Source of the DNA: Galeruca laticollis
Lineage: Eukaryota; Arthropoda; Insecta; Coleoptera; Chrysomelidae
Assembly: GCA_963921935.1 (NCBI GenBank)
Contig: OY998180.1
Span: 78,188,762-78,252,761, forward strand
Direction of reading: 5' to 3'
Length of the DNA stretch: 64,000 bases
Shown here piece after piece: positions 42,704-54,785 of the stretch. Under the pieces are notes generated by a model that was not told the DNA's origin, made no database searches, and saw only the letters and a program-made list of their open reading frames with translations. Position 1 is the stretch's first letter. Each line of letters begins with the position of its first letter. Both the position numbers and the translations under genes were made by a program.

Positions 42704-44413
42704 TACACTGAAAGAAATTTCCATTAACCGTTAGCAAAAATTGAATAACAGTTATTAGAAACTTGCATGAAATAGGCATCAAGTAAGTTCATGATTATGG
42801 TTATTAAAGTCACTTTGTTGGACACCACTGAATAACTGTTAATAGATATAATTTCTAAGAATTTCGTATAACCGTTATCGAGTGCACTTAATAAGTATTA
42901 TAAGATATTCTAATAGCAATCATACTGTCCTATAGTAAACGTTACTAGATGTTCAAATAAAAAACAGAATATCGTCCAACTGTTATCGAGTGAGCTTAAT
43001 AGATATTAGAGGATTTTCTAATAGCAACCATATTGTCATATAGTGAAGGTTACTAGATTTTCAAATAAAAAACATAATTTCATATAATTGTTATTGAGTG
43101 CACTTAATAAATATTATCGGCTTTTCTAGTAGCAATTGTACTGTCATATAGTAAAGGTTATTAGATTTTCAAATAACAAACGGAATTTTGTACAATCGGA
43201 ATCGAGGGCACTGAATTTAGATTATGGGATTTTCTAGAAAAAATTATACTGGTATAAAGTCAACGTTATTAGATGTTTTTAAGAATATGATATGTCATAT
43301 AACCGATATCGAGTGCACTTTTATAAGTATTATAAACTTTTCTAATAGCGGTTAGACTATAATACAATAAAGATTACTATATTTTCGAATAATTATCTGA
43401 TATTTTTAAATAAAACTAAATTTGCTATAAAACATTTATATTAACAAAATATAACAAAATATTTAAATTAATGGAACTAACTATAGATAACTACAAAAAT
43501 ACAACATGATAGATATAAAATCAAATAAACATATTTTCCAGTTAAGTTTAGATATCAAAGCCCCCAAAAATTCTTAGATTGAAGAACAAAAACTTATAAC
43601 AAAAATACAACAATTCAAATAAAAATGTTTTCTACAAAATAAACTTAAAGAAGGATGAGATACGTAATTTTTACATACTTATAAATGTTTTAGTATTTCG
43701 ATTGATTGGTGTATAAGAGACGTGCACATAGTCAGATATATAGTCACTTAATCGCCACTGTATTAATAGGTTTTTGAACGCCATTTATATACTCAACCCA
43801 ATTCAACACTGTTGGCGTATTCAACCTAACCTCACAGTTAATTGCAAAAACTGCAAATAATCACCTACACCGCACACAAACTTTCAACACTCAACACTCC
43901 TAAACCAAATGTGAAAGTGAAATTCGCGGCGCGCGGGTGTTCCAAGGTTCCAACCACAAATAACCAATAAGACGAGATCGACAATCACATCGGTAATGTT
44001 CGGACCAGAAAAAACTGCATTTCGATGCTAAACAGCCGTTTCTTTCAAAAAAATTATTCGATATCTTAATAACCGTTATACGAGGACTGCATAATTGTAA
44101 GTAGGTGATCTATTTTGTAGGGACTGAATAGTGTTAAGTGGATACCTAATTAGGACTAGTAGGTGCTGAATAGAAACAATTCAATGAGGTCTATAACGAA
44201 ATGACTATAATAACAGCAATTAGATTTCCAGTTAACTACATCATTTTATCGAATAACTGTTATAAAAATGTTTCAACAAAGTCAACATACTTGTGATAAC
44301 TATGCACATGCTAGTAATCACTTGAATTATTTTAACCACTATTTGATTTTTTGTACCAGTTATTAAGGGCATCTTAAGAAAGAAATCTAATTAGGGTATT
44401 TTGCTCAGTGTAG
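42704..44413. mobile_element. 1.7-kb putative DNA transposon with subterminal tandem array
   Basis: TACACTGAAAG at the left and CTCAGTGTA at the right are short inverted ends, both with TA at the edge. Inside, 42866-43400 holds about five units of roughly 107-115 bp, each with CCGTTATCGAGTGCACTTAATA, TTTTCTAATAGCAAT and GTCATATAGTAAAGGTTA-type blocks. A GC-richer part lies at 43860-44000. No transposase is seen, so it would be non-autonomous. The superfamily is not determined. Confidence 0.5.
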
Positions 44414-44484
44414 ATTTGTTATTTACAAAATGACCTGAAATTTGCTGCAAGTCAGGTTCCTAAAACGTGAGGCCCCTCTTAACA

Positions 44485-44710
44485 CCAAACAGCCTTGGGA
44501 GTGCATAAAGTCATCAATTTTATGATAGGGTATTGTTCAGGGCATTCCACAGATGAGCCCTATTGATTTATAGCTCACCAGAGCCAGTACAACGGGTGCT
44601 ATGGTACCTGAAGTAGCATATTTTTGGTAATTTTTGGAGAAATTTCGTTAGGTTAGCACGATACAGCCTCGAGAGTGTATACAAGTGACCAATTATATGA
44701 TTGAATATTG
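44485..44710. repeat. Single unit of the 180-bp satellite
   Basis: It matches 39990-40200: TTTTATGATAGGGTATTGTT, GAGCCAGTACAACGGGTGCT, TTAGCACGATACAGCCTC. Confidence 0.75.
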
Positions 44711-44880
44711 AATAGATGATGCTTTTGCTTGATGAAGATCCATACTGAACGATAAAATAAAACAATTTACTTTGCTTAAACCTTCATTATATTTGAACTA
44801 ATGTTCAATTTAATCTTGTGAAGCGTTTCGTTAGCTCAGTAGCTTCATCAAACGAGTGAAGGTGTAATGACGCTTTCAAA
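44711..44880 (-). repeat. Penelope terminal fragment
   Basis: It matches 11130-11250 in inverted orientation (GATGAAGATCCATACTGAAC, AACTAATGTTCAATTTAA). It carries a hammerhead-like core, listed separately. Confidence 0.7.
44812..44860 (-). ncRNA. Degenerate hammerhead ribozyme core in Penelope fragment
   Basis: The minus strand reads CTCGTTTGATGAAGCTACTG, then AGCTAACGAAACGCTTCAC. TTGATGA differs from CTGATGA at one invariant base (C3), stem II and the GAAAC box are recognisable, and the cleavage triplet is TTC instead of GTC. Together with 11138-11190 it suggests a consensus with an intact core in the active family. Confidence 0.5.
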
Positions 44881-44989
44881 TCCCAACACAAAGTTGACGT
44901 TTTTCGAGAAATGTCATTCTTTGACAGCATTTGCACTCGTGAGTGGAAAAATTGAAAAAACGCTCAAATATCACTGTATCGTATATCTT

Positions 44990-47880
44990 ACCTATTCTTG
45001 AAAACCCAATTCTTACATGATGGAAATAGTGACAGTAAACTATCGAATATACCTCTTAATATAGTAGAAACTGCAAAAGCTGTAACTTTGAATCTCTTAC
45101 CGGAATCAAGGAAACAATATTAATTACAGTATGATACATTCACAGATTGGTGCCACTACAAGGATGTCAATAAGTATTCAGAAAACGTTTTACCGACTTA
45201 TTTTGGTGAAAAACTTTGAAGTCATCAACACTTTGGTCCATATATTCGATGATACGTACGTGCTGGAATGTTAAAAATAATGTCGAAATGAATACCTAAG
45301 TATCGTGAGTTGTCTGTAGGATATAAAGCGATAAAAATCCAAAATAGTTCCCGCTGAAGATATCAATAAATTTCTAAAAGAAGCTCCCGATGAAGAATAT
45401 CGGTTAAAAAAGGTAAACTCCAGATCATGACGGTATTCATAATATTTTAATTCAAAATTTGCCAAAAAAACCACTAGTTCAACTAATTTATATCACTAAC
45501 TTTATAATCAAAACCGGCCACTATCCCGATATGCTCAAGGTCACCAACATCATCCCAATATTAAAAGCAAACAAACAACCTTGTTATGTTCATAGCTACA
45601 GACCTATCTCACGATTGAACAATATCGCAAAGGTGATAGACAAAATTATTTTAAAATTATTACAAACATTTGTAGAAAATAATAATATTATACCCACGGA
45701 GCAATACGGCTTTCGAAGTGGTCATAGCACCATAGCACAAATTATACGGGTGATAAACCACATTAGAGAAGGCTTCCGTGAGCAAAAGAAAGCCGTCATG
45801 GTCGCTATTGACATTCAGAAAGCTTTCGATCCCGTATGGCACGAGGGGTTACTGCATAAGCTAATAAAATTACTCAATCAAAATATTAAAATCGTATTTA
45901 ACGAACAGAAAGTTTTTCACTAAAATGAAGGAAAGCATTTCGGGGCCTTACCTCAATCAGGCTGGAGTCCCTCAAGGCTCAGTACTATCACCTTTGCTGT
46001 ACTCAATATTCATTCACGACATCCCTACTAACCCTAAAATATTAACTGCTATGTATGCCGATGACACCTGCTTTGTAGCATCGGCAAAGAACCCGGATCA
46101 CGCACTCAACAAACTACAAACACGTATCAACACTAAAATCATACCCTACTTTACCAATCAAAAATTAACCATAAATGCCTCCAAAACAGAGTATTTATTA
46201 CTCAGGAGGAGAACCACCAAAAACAGCCGATTGCAATCTCAGCTTTGTATAAACGGACATAATATTACCCCTAGCACAACGTTAAAATACTTAGGATACA
46301 CAATACAAGGTAACACAAATGCAAATGCGCATATTACCACACAAGTTCGAAAAGCTAAGATTTCAATGGACCAGTTATACCCTCTTATTTGCAAACAAAG
46401 TAAACTTTCCACCAAAAACAAATTAACACTATACAAACAAACAATTCGCCCCATTTTAACGTATTCAGCTCCAGTCTACTTCACAGGAACCAAACAAAAC
46501 TTTCACTCCCTGCAGATGATACAAAACAAGTGTCTCAGAATGGCAATTAAACATCAAATACCCTACCCACACCTCCACAAAATATCATGGCTACATGATA
46601 AAGCCGATCTACACACTATGTTAGACTGCGTAATAACAGTCTCAAAATTTTTTTACGATAACTGTCCGCCAGAAAATCTTTGAAATGCACTCAAAGGCGT
46701 AAATCGCGCAGAAGTAACCTATGATAGTGGGTGTAGGCGTCTGCATGGTACGCTGACTATATAACTTAGTTGTCACCTCAAAAAACCCTCATCTCAAGCA
46801 GGAATAATTTCAGGCAGCCCTTCACACTGGACTGAATTAACCCTAGCTACGACACAATTCAATCATAAACAATATATGCCCCGTTGCCTTCTACAAATCT
46901 AAAAACCCCTATCAATTATTGAGACCCTGTTTTTCAGCCGAAATATTTTAGGAGCGGAGAAATATATACCAGGGAAAAAGTTAATTCAAGAATCAGAATA
47001 TATGGTGAATGTGATGTATCGCAAGGAACCATTTACACTCAACAGTCGCACACAACAAGCTCAAGGATCACCAGACTGGCGACATTTAATTTTTTGTTCT
47101 GGATCTTGCTATACTAAGGGAATGTTAAACGATGGCCAATAAAGATATTTCAATTCAGTTCAATTCTCGGTCGGGCTAGTATCTTTTTTTCTGACTTGTC
47201 AGTTATTTTCCATTTTTTTTTCGTTGTAAATATGGATTAATGGATAAGAGCAATTTCAATAGCTCATACTTCCAGGGCAGCTATTAACTAATACTTTTTT
47301 AAAGGTAATCCTAATTATGGGTATTGCTGGTGCATGCAGGCGCGATGAAATGATGAAAATGCAGACCAGTGACATAGAAGATAAAGATTCAATTTTTATG
47401 TGTATGTTTTCACAAGTATTAGTAATAATGAAGAAAATTCAGTTGATTATCTATCAATTTGTAAAAAATACAGTACATTGAGACTACAGTGTTAGAATAA
47501 TGACACTTCCCAACGTTTATTTTTACATTTAATAAAAGGCAGATAAGTGAAACAAGTATATGAATATAATCGGAAAAATTCTCAGTGACATTGCTAAATA
47601 TTTAAAATTACCTGGACATAATTTATATACTGGACACTGTTTTCGGCGAACATCTGCAACTTTATTGATGAACGGTGGAGTTGACTTGATACAACTGAAG
47701 AAACATGGTGAATGGAAAAGAAGCAATATTGCAGAAGGGTATATTGATAAATCAATAAAAAATAAGATTGAAACTAGCGAAAAATATTTTGAAGACCATC
47801 CATTTCTCAGTGTAGATTTCGAATCTTCAGGAGAGTTTACTCATATGTCGAAGAAATCTGACCTTCAGGTTCAGGGATAA
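44990..47880 (+). pseudogene. Crypton-type tyrosine recombinase, split by a jockey LINE
   Basis: The 5' part (44990-45412) has LLPESRKQYLLQYDTF-like residues with DTFTDWCHYKDVNKYSENVL, and then KSKIVPAEDINKFLKEAPDE: the N-terminal SAM-like region of insect Crypton recombinases. The 3' part (47296-47880) continues VILIMGIAGACRRDEMMKM, a partial box I with its Arg. It ends with ILSDIAKYLKLPGHNLYTGH, HCFRRTSATLLMNGG (H-x-x-R box) and GEWKRSNIAEGYIDKSIKNK, where Y in EGYI is the expected nucleophile. Between the parts sits the jockey at 45413-47160. The enzyme would excise and join DNA by tyrosine-linked strand exchange. Stops make it dead; the last 90 codons are intact. Confidence 0.75.
45413..47165 (+). 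pseudogene. Jockey-type LINE, 5'-truncated, RT to 3' end
   Basis: It starts inside the RT region with TPDHDGIHNILIQNLPKKPL and continues TNIIPILKANKQ, YRPISRLNNIAKVIDKII, EQYGFRSGHSTIAQII and VMVAIDIQKAFDPVWHEGLL (palm Asp). After a frameshift at about 45920 come GVPQGSVLSPLLYSIFIHDI and MYADDTCFVASA (catalytic YADD, about 46053), then the thumb and tail CLRMAIKHQIPYPHLHK. A TGA at 46681 interrupts the last 30 codons. The 3' UTR ends near 47165 with ATAAAGATATTTCAATTCAG. AAAGGTAA is found at both borders (about 45408 and 47297), a possible target duplication. Confidence 0.8.
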
Positions 47881-48554
47881 ATATTAGAGATTGCCATAAT
47901 TGTACATTCAATTTCAATATAGTAAATGATATATTGAAATCATCAATTTCAACAATTTTGTTCAATGTATTAAGAATTGAAGTATTATTATATTTATATA
48001 TTTGTTCATTATGTCCATATATGTTGAATAAAGCATCGAGTGGTTTTTTCCAAGAGCTGCGTTTGTAGAAAAAAAATCTTGTGTGTAGTTCGAGCACAAA
48101 TAGCTATTCTCGCATCGTAGATAGGGTTAGCAGAAAAGTAATATGATATTGAAATTATATTTTCGACTTTACACTCACTGATTATGGAAGAAATATTGGT
48201 GTTTATCAAATTATTGTAGAAATAAGGAAAATATGGATGACTATGAGAAATTGGGAGACAACAAAGAATTAATATGAGGAAGCAATGAAAATTTTAGAAG
48301 AAATGAACTGGATATTATAATCGGATGGAACAGAGAACAGCTAAAAACAATCTAGTCTCTTCGAAAGCGTTGGAAGATATTTGAATTCCGATACCCTTTC
48401 ACTAGATTCCAATGTTATTCCAGCTATTTGTCAATTCCTTATAATAATAAATATTTTTGTATCTAGAATGCGAAATGATACTTTTGTGTTTAAGAATGGA
48501 ACGCAAAAGCATTTCGAGCTCGAAATGCAAACAATATTTTTTCGGAATAGTATA
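47881..48554. other. Stretch with no recognised gene
   Basis: AT-rich sequence. No repeat in the window matches it. Confidence 0.3.
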
Positions 48555-48680
48555 TTGAATAATTAGTGGGAAAAGCATAATATTCCCAAACGACTGTGAT
48601 AATTACCAGACGAGGAGCGTAGCGACGAGTCTGGTAACACAGGAGTTTGGGAATATGCTTTTCCCACGAATTATACATAC
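48555..48680. repeat. Strong hairpin element, about 110-125 bp
   Basis: AATTAGTGGGAAAAGCATAA pairs with AAGCATATTCCCAAAC-complement at the right (GGGAATATGCTTTTCCCACG), and TTACCAGAC with GTCTGGTAA. The centre is GAGGAGCGTAGCGACGA. Confidence 0.8.
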
Positions 48681-49017
48681 TATTTTTTCTTCGATCGTTG
48701 ATTTACATTTAAAAAATTAATTAAAAAATATTTAATTCAATATGTAATCAAATCGACTTCAAATGAAAATGATCGGAACGAGATAAACCAAACAATGAGC
48801 CATGCAGCTTCAACGCCTATAAATTCTCGTTGACCTCCAGTACAATTTACAAATCGTACAAACTGTACAATAAATGTAAATATCAACAACAATTAATTTG
48901 TGTTCAAGAATATCGTTATAAATTAGATGTTTCTTTTAATTCTTTTATAACAACTTTATCAATACCTATAAAAATTAAAACCACTTTGTTTCATTTTATT
49001 GTAATAATCCATTTGTA

Positions 49018-49160
49018 ACATTACCGCACGCTACAGCAGTGCGGTAAGAATATTACCGCACTGTTATTTTCTAATTTCTTAGCAACTACCCACTATTCTG
49101 GAATGTTGAGCTTTGCGCATAGAAAACAGGTCAAAATAGTGTCACTTTTCCCACGATCGG
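49018..49160. repeat. Small element with ACCGCAC/GTGCGGT inverted repeats
   Basis: ATTACCGCAC, GTGCGGTAA and TTACCGCACTG lie within 60 bp, followed by TTATTTTCTAATTTCTTAGC. Probably a MITE end. Confidence 0.4.
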
Positions 49161-49393
49161 AGAAAAACTATATTAAAGCTAATATCAGAATAAAAAATTC
49201 ATAAGTAAGTAGGTTATCTGTCATTGTTAACTGACACTTTGGGATTAAACCAAGACGATCTAGGTGACTAGCTTCTATCTAGTGGATCTAGGTGGTATTG
49301 TTTGCATGACTATCGTAACGGTAATAAACAATAAAAATCGGTTGTATCAAAAACTACTGTCACAGTCATTGTTCTAAAGTCTTTAATTCGAAA

Positions 49394-50310
49394 TGAGCTT
49401 TGAAAGTGAAGACGGGCCAGAAGAAGTATTGGGAGCGGCTCAAAGTGCGATTTCACAATTAATCGTCCAGAAATCAACAAGATAGTACGAAGTTGCTTAT
49501 ACCCAATTCAAAGAGTGGTGCAGTTCCCAGATAATTCAGAATCTATCCGAATCTGTATTATTGGCATACTTTGAACATAAAATTAAAAAAGTCAAACCTT
49601 CAACTTTTTGATCAGTATATTCTATGCTGAAAAGTACGTTGAATGTGAAAGACAATATAAATAATAGAAAATTTCCGAAACTGATACCTTATTTGACAAA
49701 CCAATCAGTTTTATACCGTCCAAAGAAGTCGAAAATTTTAATGGAAGAAGAAATTGGAGGATTTATACAAAAAGCACCAAATAATAGATTTTTCCTAGAA
49801 GAGGTAATCTAAATTAATATAATTAGATTGATTGAAATAATTTTAATAATAGGCGTTTTGTAGAGCGTGTAGAAAAAAGATCAGTTGTTAAAAATAACGG
49901 TGAATTATATAGATTACAAGGATTCAATTATCATCATAATAATTCCCAATTGCGAAGTTCATACACAACAACTTTTTTGGTTTCGAGTCCAAACTACAAG
50001 ATATAGCGCAAATACTGTGCGTTACGCTCGGAAGTTACCACTAGTCGGAGACGTTTTGTGAAGTACGTCAGTGAAAAATGTGTTAACCAAGTGGTTGGCG
50101 TCAACAAAATAAGGAATGTGTCGAAAGAAATAGCAACTTATCTCAGATTACCTCACCCAGAAACTCATACAAGACACTGCTTCAGGCGTTCTTCCGTAAC
50201 CCTGTTAGCCGACTCAGGAGCGACCATCAAGCGATATCGCGGATGGCGCTCTAGTACGGTTTCCGTGACATATACCTACAAGATTCTATACAAAATAAAG
50301 TTTCAATAGC
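49394..50310 (+). pseudogene. Second Crypton-type tyrosine recombinase remnant
   Basis: The ATG at 49394 opens SFESEDGPEEVLGAAQSAIS. The N-terminal region follows (YEVAYTQFKEWCSSQ, ESVLLAYFEHKIKKVKPSTF), then KLIPYLTNQSVLYRPKKSKI and LMEEEIGGFIQKAPNNRFFL. After a damaged centre with box I lost, the catalytic C-terminus runs 50058-50309: KCVNQVVGVNKIRNVSKEIA, YLRLPHPETHTRHCFRRSSV (H-x-x-R) and RYRGWRSSTVSVTYTYKI, with the expected Tyr. It resembles the copy at 47560-47800 at many positions but is a separate insertion. Stops at about 49490, 49608 and 49810 break the frame. Confidence 0.7.
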
Positions 50311-51735
50311 AAATAAAATGATACCATCTTCAGCAGAGCCTACGGAACTCGCCAATAATACAACTTGCGGAGTAAACTTAAACAATTGCGACAGCAGCCT
50401 CATTGAAAACCTGAAATAGAAGCTACGATAACTAATAGCAATGGATCTGGCATACATTTTACTCACTGCAAAATCGGCATATTCAATTCAAATTTAGTGC
50501 AAGATAAACTATTTTAATGTTCATGTTTAAAATAGTTTCAATAATAGTTAACTATTATTATGTATTGAAATGTACTCGTAATCAATTAATAAATTCACAA
50601 ATAAGTTCTTAACATATGAAAAACTGTTCAACATTTACGTTCCAGAACGCCAAAGTATTTTGCGTTCAAGAACATGAAAATATTTCTCAGCTGAGTGACA
50701 AAAAAAAGCCACTTCGCTAACTGACATTTTAACGAAAATGTGAACATTTGATGACAGTTTTAGAAATTGATATTTATTTTCATGTTATTCCTTTTTTTTC
50801 GCGAAACAGACACATATTAAACCTTAAATAAACTCATATTTCATGAATATAGATTCAATTTCGACTTATGGAATCACAGTAACTTCTACATCATATATTT
50901 CAACAGATCTACAGGAATCAAGCCCAGACAGCTTAATGCGCGTATTAGGTGATAAAATGTAGAACTCTAATAAAATATTTCAAGAAACGCATTTCAGAAG
51001 CACCAACTTAAATTACAATCTGAATCAAAGTACGAAGTTTTTGCAAGGAAAAAGTAAACATCTCGATTTGATATGCAGATGTGCTGTTTTCAATTTCTCG
51101 AGTTTTTGTGTGCATGAGAGAGTTTGTTATCCTACATGGTTTTGCGCTTATTTTCTTGATGTTTAAACTTGCTTTTACGTTGCTTTTTCTAGATTATAAC
51201 GCTTTTGAGAAGATTATTTTGTTTTTTCTACATAAAACGTTAAGATTAGCGAATTATAAAATTTGTATTGATCGTAAACACAAACTTGTGTCGCCTGTTG
51301 TAATAATCAAATACATTTTTTTCAATCATTATACTCTTATTCACATTTTCTCTAAACTTTACAAAAATACATAAATATTTAGATGTCATACCTACATTTA
51401 GTGTACTTTTTATAAATAATTTCAAGCAACAGAAACTAATAACCTGATTCTATCAAGGAATTTCATTAAAAAGTTCTAAAATTGCATCTCTAAAACTATC
51501 CAATTACTATACTTCATACGTTATGAAGGTTGATGCACGTCACCATTTTTTTATCTTCAAATCTAATTCAAGAAAGGAGATTTATTATATTAAAATGTAG
51601 GGGATGACGGGATAATATATCTTACAGAATAAACAGTTGACAACCTGGTGAATTCTTCACAAATATGTTTGGTTTAAGATGTTATACGAAGTATTTAAAA
51701 AAGAAATCTATACCCGAAATTTTTTAAACTACGCA
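50311..51735. other. Stretch with no recognised gene
   Basis: AT-rich sequence. The frame at 51081-51374 (97 codons, rich in F and L) looks like chance in T-rich DNA. Confidence 0.3.
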
Positions 51736-51739
51736 ACAT

Positions 51740-52846
51740 GTGCTTTTCGCGGTATTGCCCTACCCGGTGGGGTAATATCGCTTAGCTAGTGGGGCAATAT
51801 CGTTCATGTTATTTGAGCTTGTGAAGTAAAAAAAATTGAAAATAATCAGTGAAACATTTAATAAGTACACTAAAAAACGAGAGTTTAAACATAAGCAATA
51901 TAACAATTTTTTTTAGAAATATTTATAATAAACATCATTTTGATACTTCTACTTTCTTAATATTTTCTTTACACCCATCGTATCGAAACCCTTCTGCAGA
52001 CTCCTAATCACTACAAGCTTAATGAGCCCATACCGCACAGCCAACACAGCAATACCAAAGTTCCTTCTTTTTTTCCAAATGCGTCGCATATTATGCCTAC
52101 TTTACGAGGAGCATTTCATTGTGCGATTTCACTGAGATCTGAGTCGCTACCTTCTGACAGATTCATTTCTTCATATGATTCAGAATCATCTTCCGCCATA
52201 TGCTCCTACACACGGCATTTCTTTATCGGAGCTTTTATATTCTGTTTTTTTTGTTAGCAATATTAACTTTTCGTTTACATTTTTTTCCTTTTATATCACC
52301 TCTTACTGGTGTAGCAATCCAAATTTTTGATTGTTATTACCTTACTGTCGTTTTTTTGGTGGACTTTTTAAATACTTTCTTTGGAATAGGAGTTACATCT
52401 GATACTGAACATGAAGTTAAATATCCAGGTTCAGCTGTGGACGTTGAAGGTGTCTATTCTACAGTAGCTCTTGATGTCGATGGTGTTGGTTCAGAAACGG
52501 CTATGCATGTTGACGATACTTGAGCAGATGCAATGCTTAAAATCTTTTCATTTTCTCCTTTTTCAGTATCTAAAACGAGTTTTCTAAACTGTTCTGCTGG
52601 TGCAAAGTCTTCTTCCGTAAACCTAATGCTGTTGAAAGGAAATATTACGGAAGTTCTGAATCCTCATATTTCTCTGTCTATAGTTGCTATCTTTATATAG
52701 GCTTGATTGAACAAGCGAGCCAGATCATACACCGTTATCATCTCATGTGTCGTTGACATCACATGAGAGTCATAAACGGCAAAGAGAGCTTTTTTAAGTG
52801 GACCAAAAAAACTAAATCCAAAGGCTGACGGTGGTTTGACGTACGG
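51740..52846 (-). pseudogene. Pogo-like transposase, C-terminal part and 3' region (split gene, part 1)
   Basis: From 52846 downward the minus strand gives RTSNHRQPLDLVF-type residues, the Q-P-L-D block before the last catalytic Asp region of pogo transposases. It continues FGPLKKALFAVYDSHVMS, TTHEMITVYDLARLFNQAYI, GFRTSVIFPFNSIRFTEEDF and FAPAEQFRKLVLDTE. A Ser/Thr-rich tail follows (SEPTPSTSRATVEYTPSTST). An acidic end EDDSESYEEMNLSEGSDSD lies near 52190-52130. Below 52100 is 3' untranslated sequence with GGGGTAATATCG repeats around 51775-51800. Parts 2 and 3 are at 59501-59567 and 63562-64000. Confidence 0.75.
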
Positions 52847-52851
52847 GGTGG

Positions 52852-53656
52852 TGTTCTAAATAACCCTTTTTCCGTGGGCTATTAGATGGAATGCAGGTTA
52901 TATGTTGTTATAAGATGTACTCGAAGGACCAATATTGTAGTTTTTCACTGATGTAATGTACGATGAAATGAAACACTTGTGTCACTTTTGGTTTTATATT
53001 TCCGTGAATTTATAATTTTATTTAACGTTGCGTAAACAATTACGACTTTCCTTATACACACGCGATAACTGAGAGTATTTTGCACTTACTATGATGATTT
53101 ATTAAACGAATAAAGATTAAATACACATGTTTGTTCCCGGTATATAAACGCCGGGAGCTCTTACGAAGTGAGTACCTTTTTGTACCACGCTACATGATGA
53201 AAGAGACAGAAGGTAAGGTATATGGCGTATTTATACGTCGGTGACGTAGGATTGAGGAAGGAGCAAAATATTAGGATCTAGCCAATGGGATAAAAGATTT
53301 TTAAACGTAACGTTCATATACAACAAGTGAAGTTGGCAGTTAGGGAGATGTTTTTTTTGAGGTTTGAAATGTTTCGTTTATACAGATAAAAGAGTTTGGA
53401 AGAGCGTTTTTATGAAGCGATAAGAGGTCGGGTACTTTGATATATTCAGTGGAATTTCAGAAAACGATATTTATCTGTATTTCTTATGTGTTAGTAAATT
53501 TAAAATGACTTTTTTGTTGATGTAAAGAAATATTAAATGTTAAGAAGAAGGATATATTTAGTTATATGTTTTGAGCATAATATTCGAAGTGTAGGATACA
53601 GGGGACGTTGAATAAAATCACGGGAGAATTTGGTAATTAAAAAACAAATTCGAACA
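52852..53656 (-). repeat. BEL-derived element, 3' LTR
   Basis: 805 bp. It differs from the other LTR by a 9-bp duplication (ATGATGTA-type, near 58790) and scattered substitutions, so the insertion is not very old. Confidence 0.9.
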
Positions 53657-53837
53657 TATTGGGGGCGCGGGAAGAATGGAAGAAATGTGAGAGATGGCTG
53701 CTCTCAGACATCGAATGCTGATGTTAGTGACAGGTTAGGTAGCGTGAGAGTGTGTGAAGTTTTGATTCAGGAGTGTGAATGAAAGTGAATAATTGTGAAT
53801 GTAACTATGTAAATAAATGTATAGGGGTTGTAAAGTA

Positions 53838-54745
53838 ACCTAATGTCAGAGTGTTGTAAGGACTCTGACGTCATGAGTGTAAACGAATGTTTAGGGTTGA
53901 TGTTAGAGTTGTAAGGAATCTAACGTCATGAATGTAACGAATGAACAAGAGTTGAGGTTAGAGTGTTGTACGGACTCTAACGTCATGTATGTAACGAATG
54001 AATAAGAGTTGAGGTTAGAGTGTTGTAAGGACTCTAACGTCATGAATGTAAAAAATGAACAAGAGTTGAGGTTAGAGTGTTGTAAGGACTCTAACGTCAT
54101 GAATGTAAGAAATGGTAAGGATTTGATGTTAGAGTGTTGTAAGGACTCTAAACATGAATGAATGAAATGATAAGGATTTGATGTTAGAGTGTTGTAAGGA
54201 CTCTAACGTCATGAATGTAAGAAATGGTAAGGATTTGATGTTAGAGTGTTGTAAGGACTCTAACGTCATGAATGAAGGAAATGATAAGGATTTGATGTTA
54301 GAGTGTTGTAAGGACTCTAACGTCATTATTTAACGAATGAACAAGAGTTGATGTTAGAGTGTTGTAAGGACTCTAACGTCATAAATGTAACGAATGAATA
54401 AGAGTTGAGGTTAGAGTGTTGTAAGGACTCTAACGTCATGAATGTAACAAATGAATAAGAGTTGAGGTTAGAGTGTTGTAAGGACTCTAACGTCATGTAT
54501 GTAACGAATGAATAAGACTTGAGGTTAGAGTGTTGTAAGGACTCTAGCGTCATGAATGTAACGAATGAATAAGAGTTGAGGTTAGAGTGTTGTAAGGACT
54601 CTAACGTCATGAATGTAACGAATGAATAAGAGTTGAGGTTAGAGTGTTATGAGGACTCTAGCGTCATGTATGTAACGAATGAATAAGAGTTGAGGTTAGA
54701 GTGCTGTAAGGACTCTAACGTCATGAATGTAAGAATGAACAAGAG
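53838..54745. repeat. Tandem array 1: 16 units of about 57 bp, each with a hairpin
   Basis: Each unit contains GTTAGAGT-GTTGTAAGG-ACTCTAAC, an 8-bp perfect stem with a 9-nt loop, then GTCATGAATGTAACGAATGA. A minus-strand frame through the array gives a repeated peptide, but this follows from the period being a multiple of three. Confidence 0.95.
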
Positions 54746-54785
54746 GCCTAGATGTATGCTAGTTCTTGTTTTGTAAGTGCACGAA

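Noticed and set aside
51081..51374. 97-codon hydrophobic plus-strand frame as a membrane protein
   Set aside because: T-rich DNA gives F and L by composition; no start context, splice or homologue.
53903..54610. Minus-strand frames encoding a repeated peptide (MTLESLQHSNLNS...)
   Set aside because: They come from a 57-bp tandem array whose period is a multiple of three; unit variation does not respect codons and the hairpin explains the conserved part better.
53838..54745. CRISPR-like regular spacing of hairpin repeats
   Set aside because: Eukaryotic context, whole unit repeated without unique spacers, located within an LTR element.
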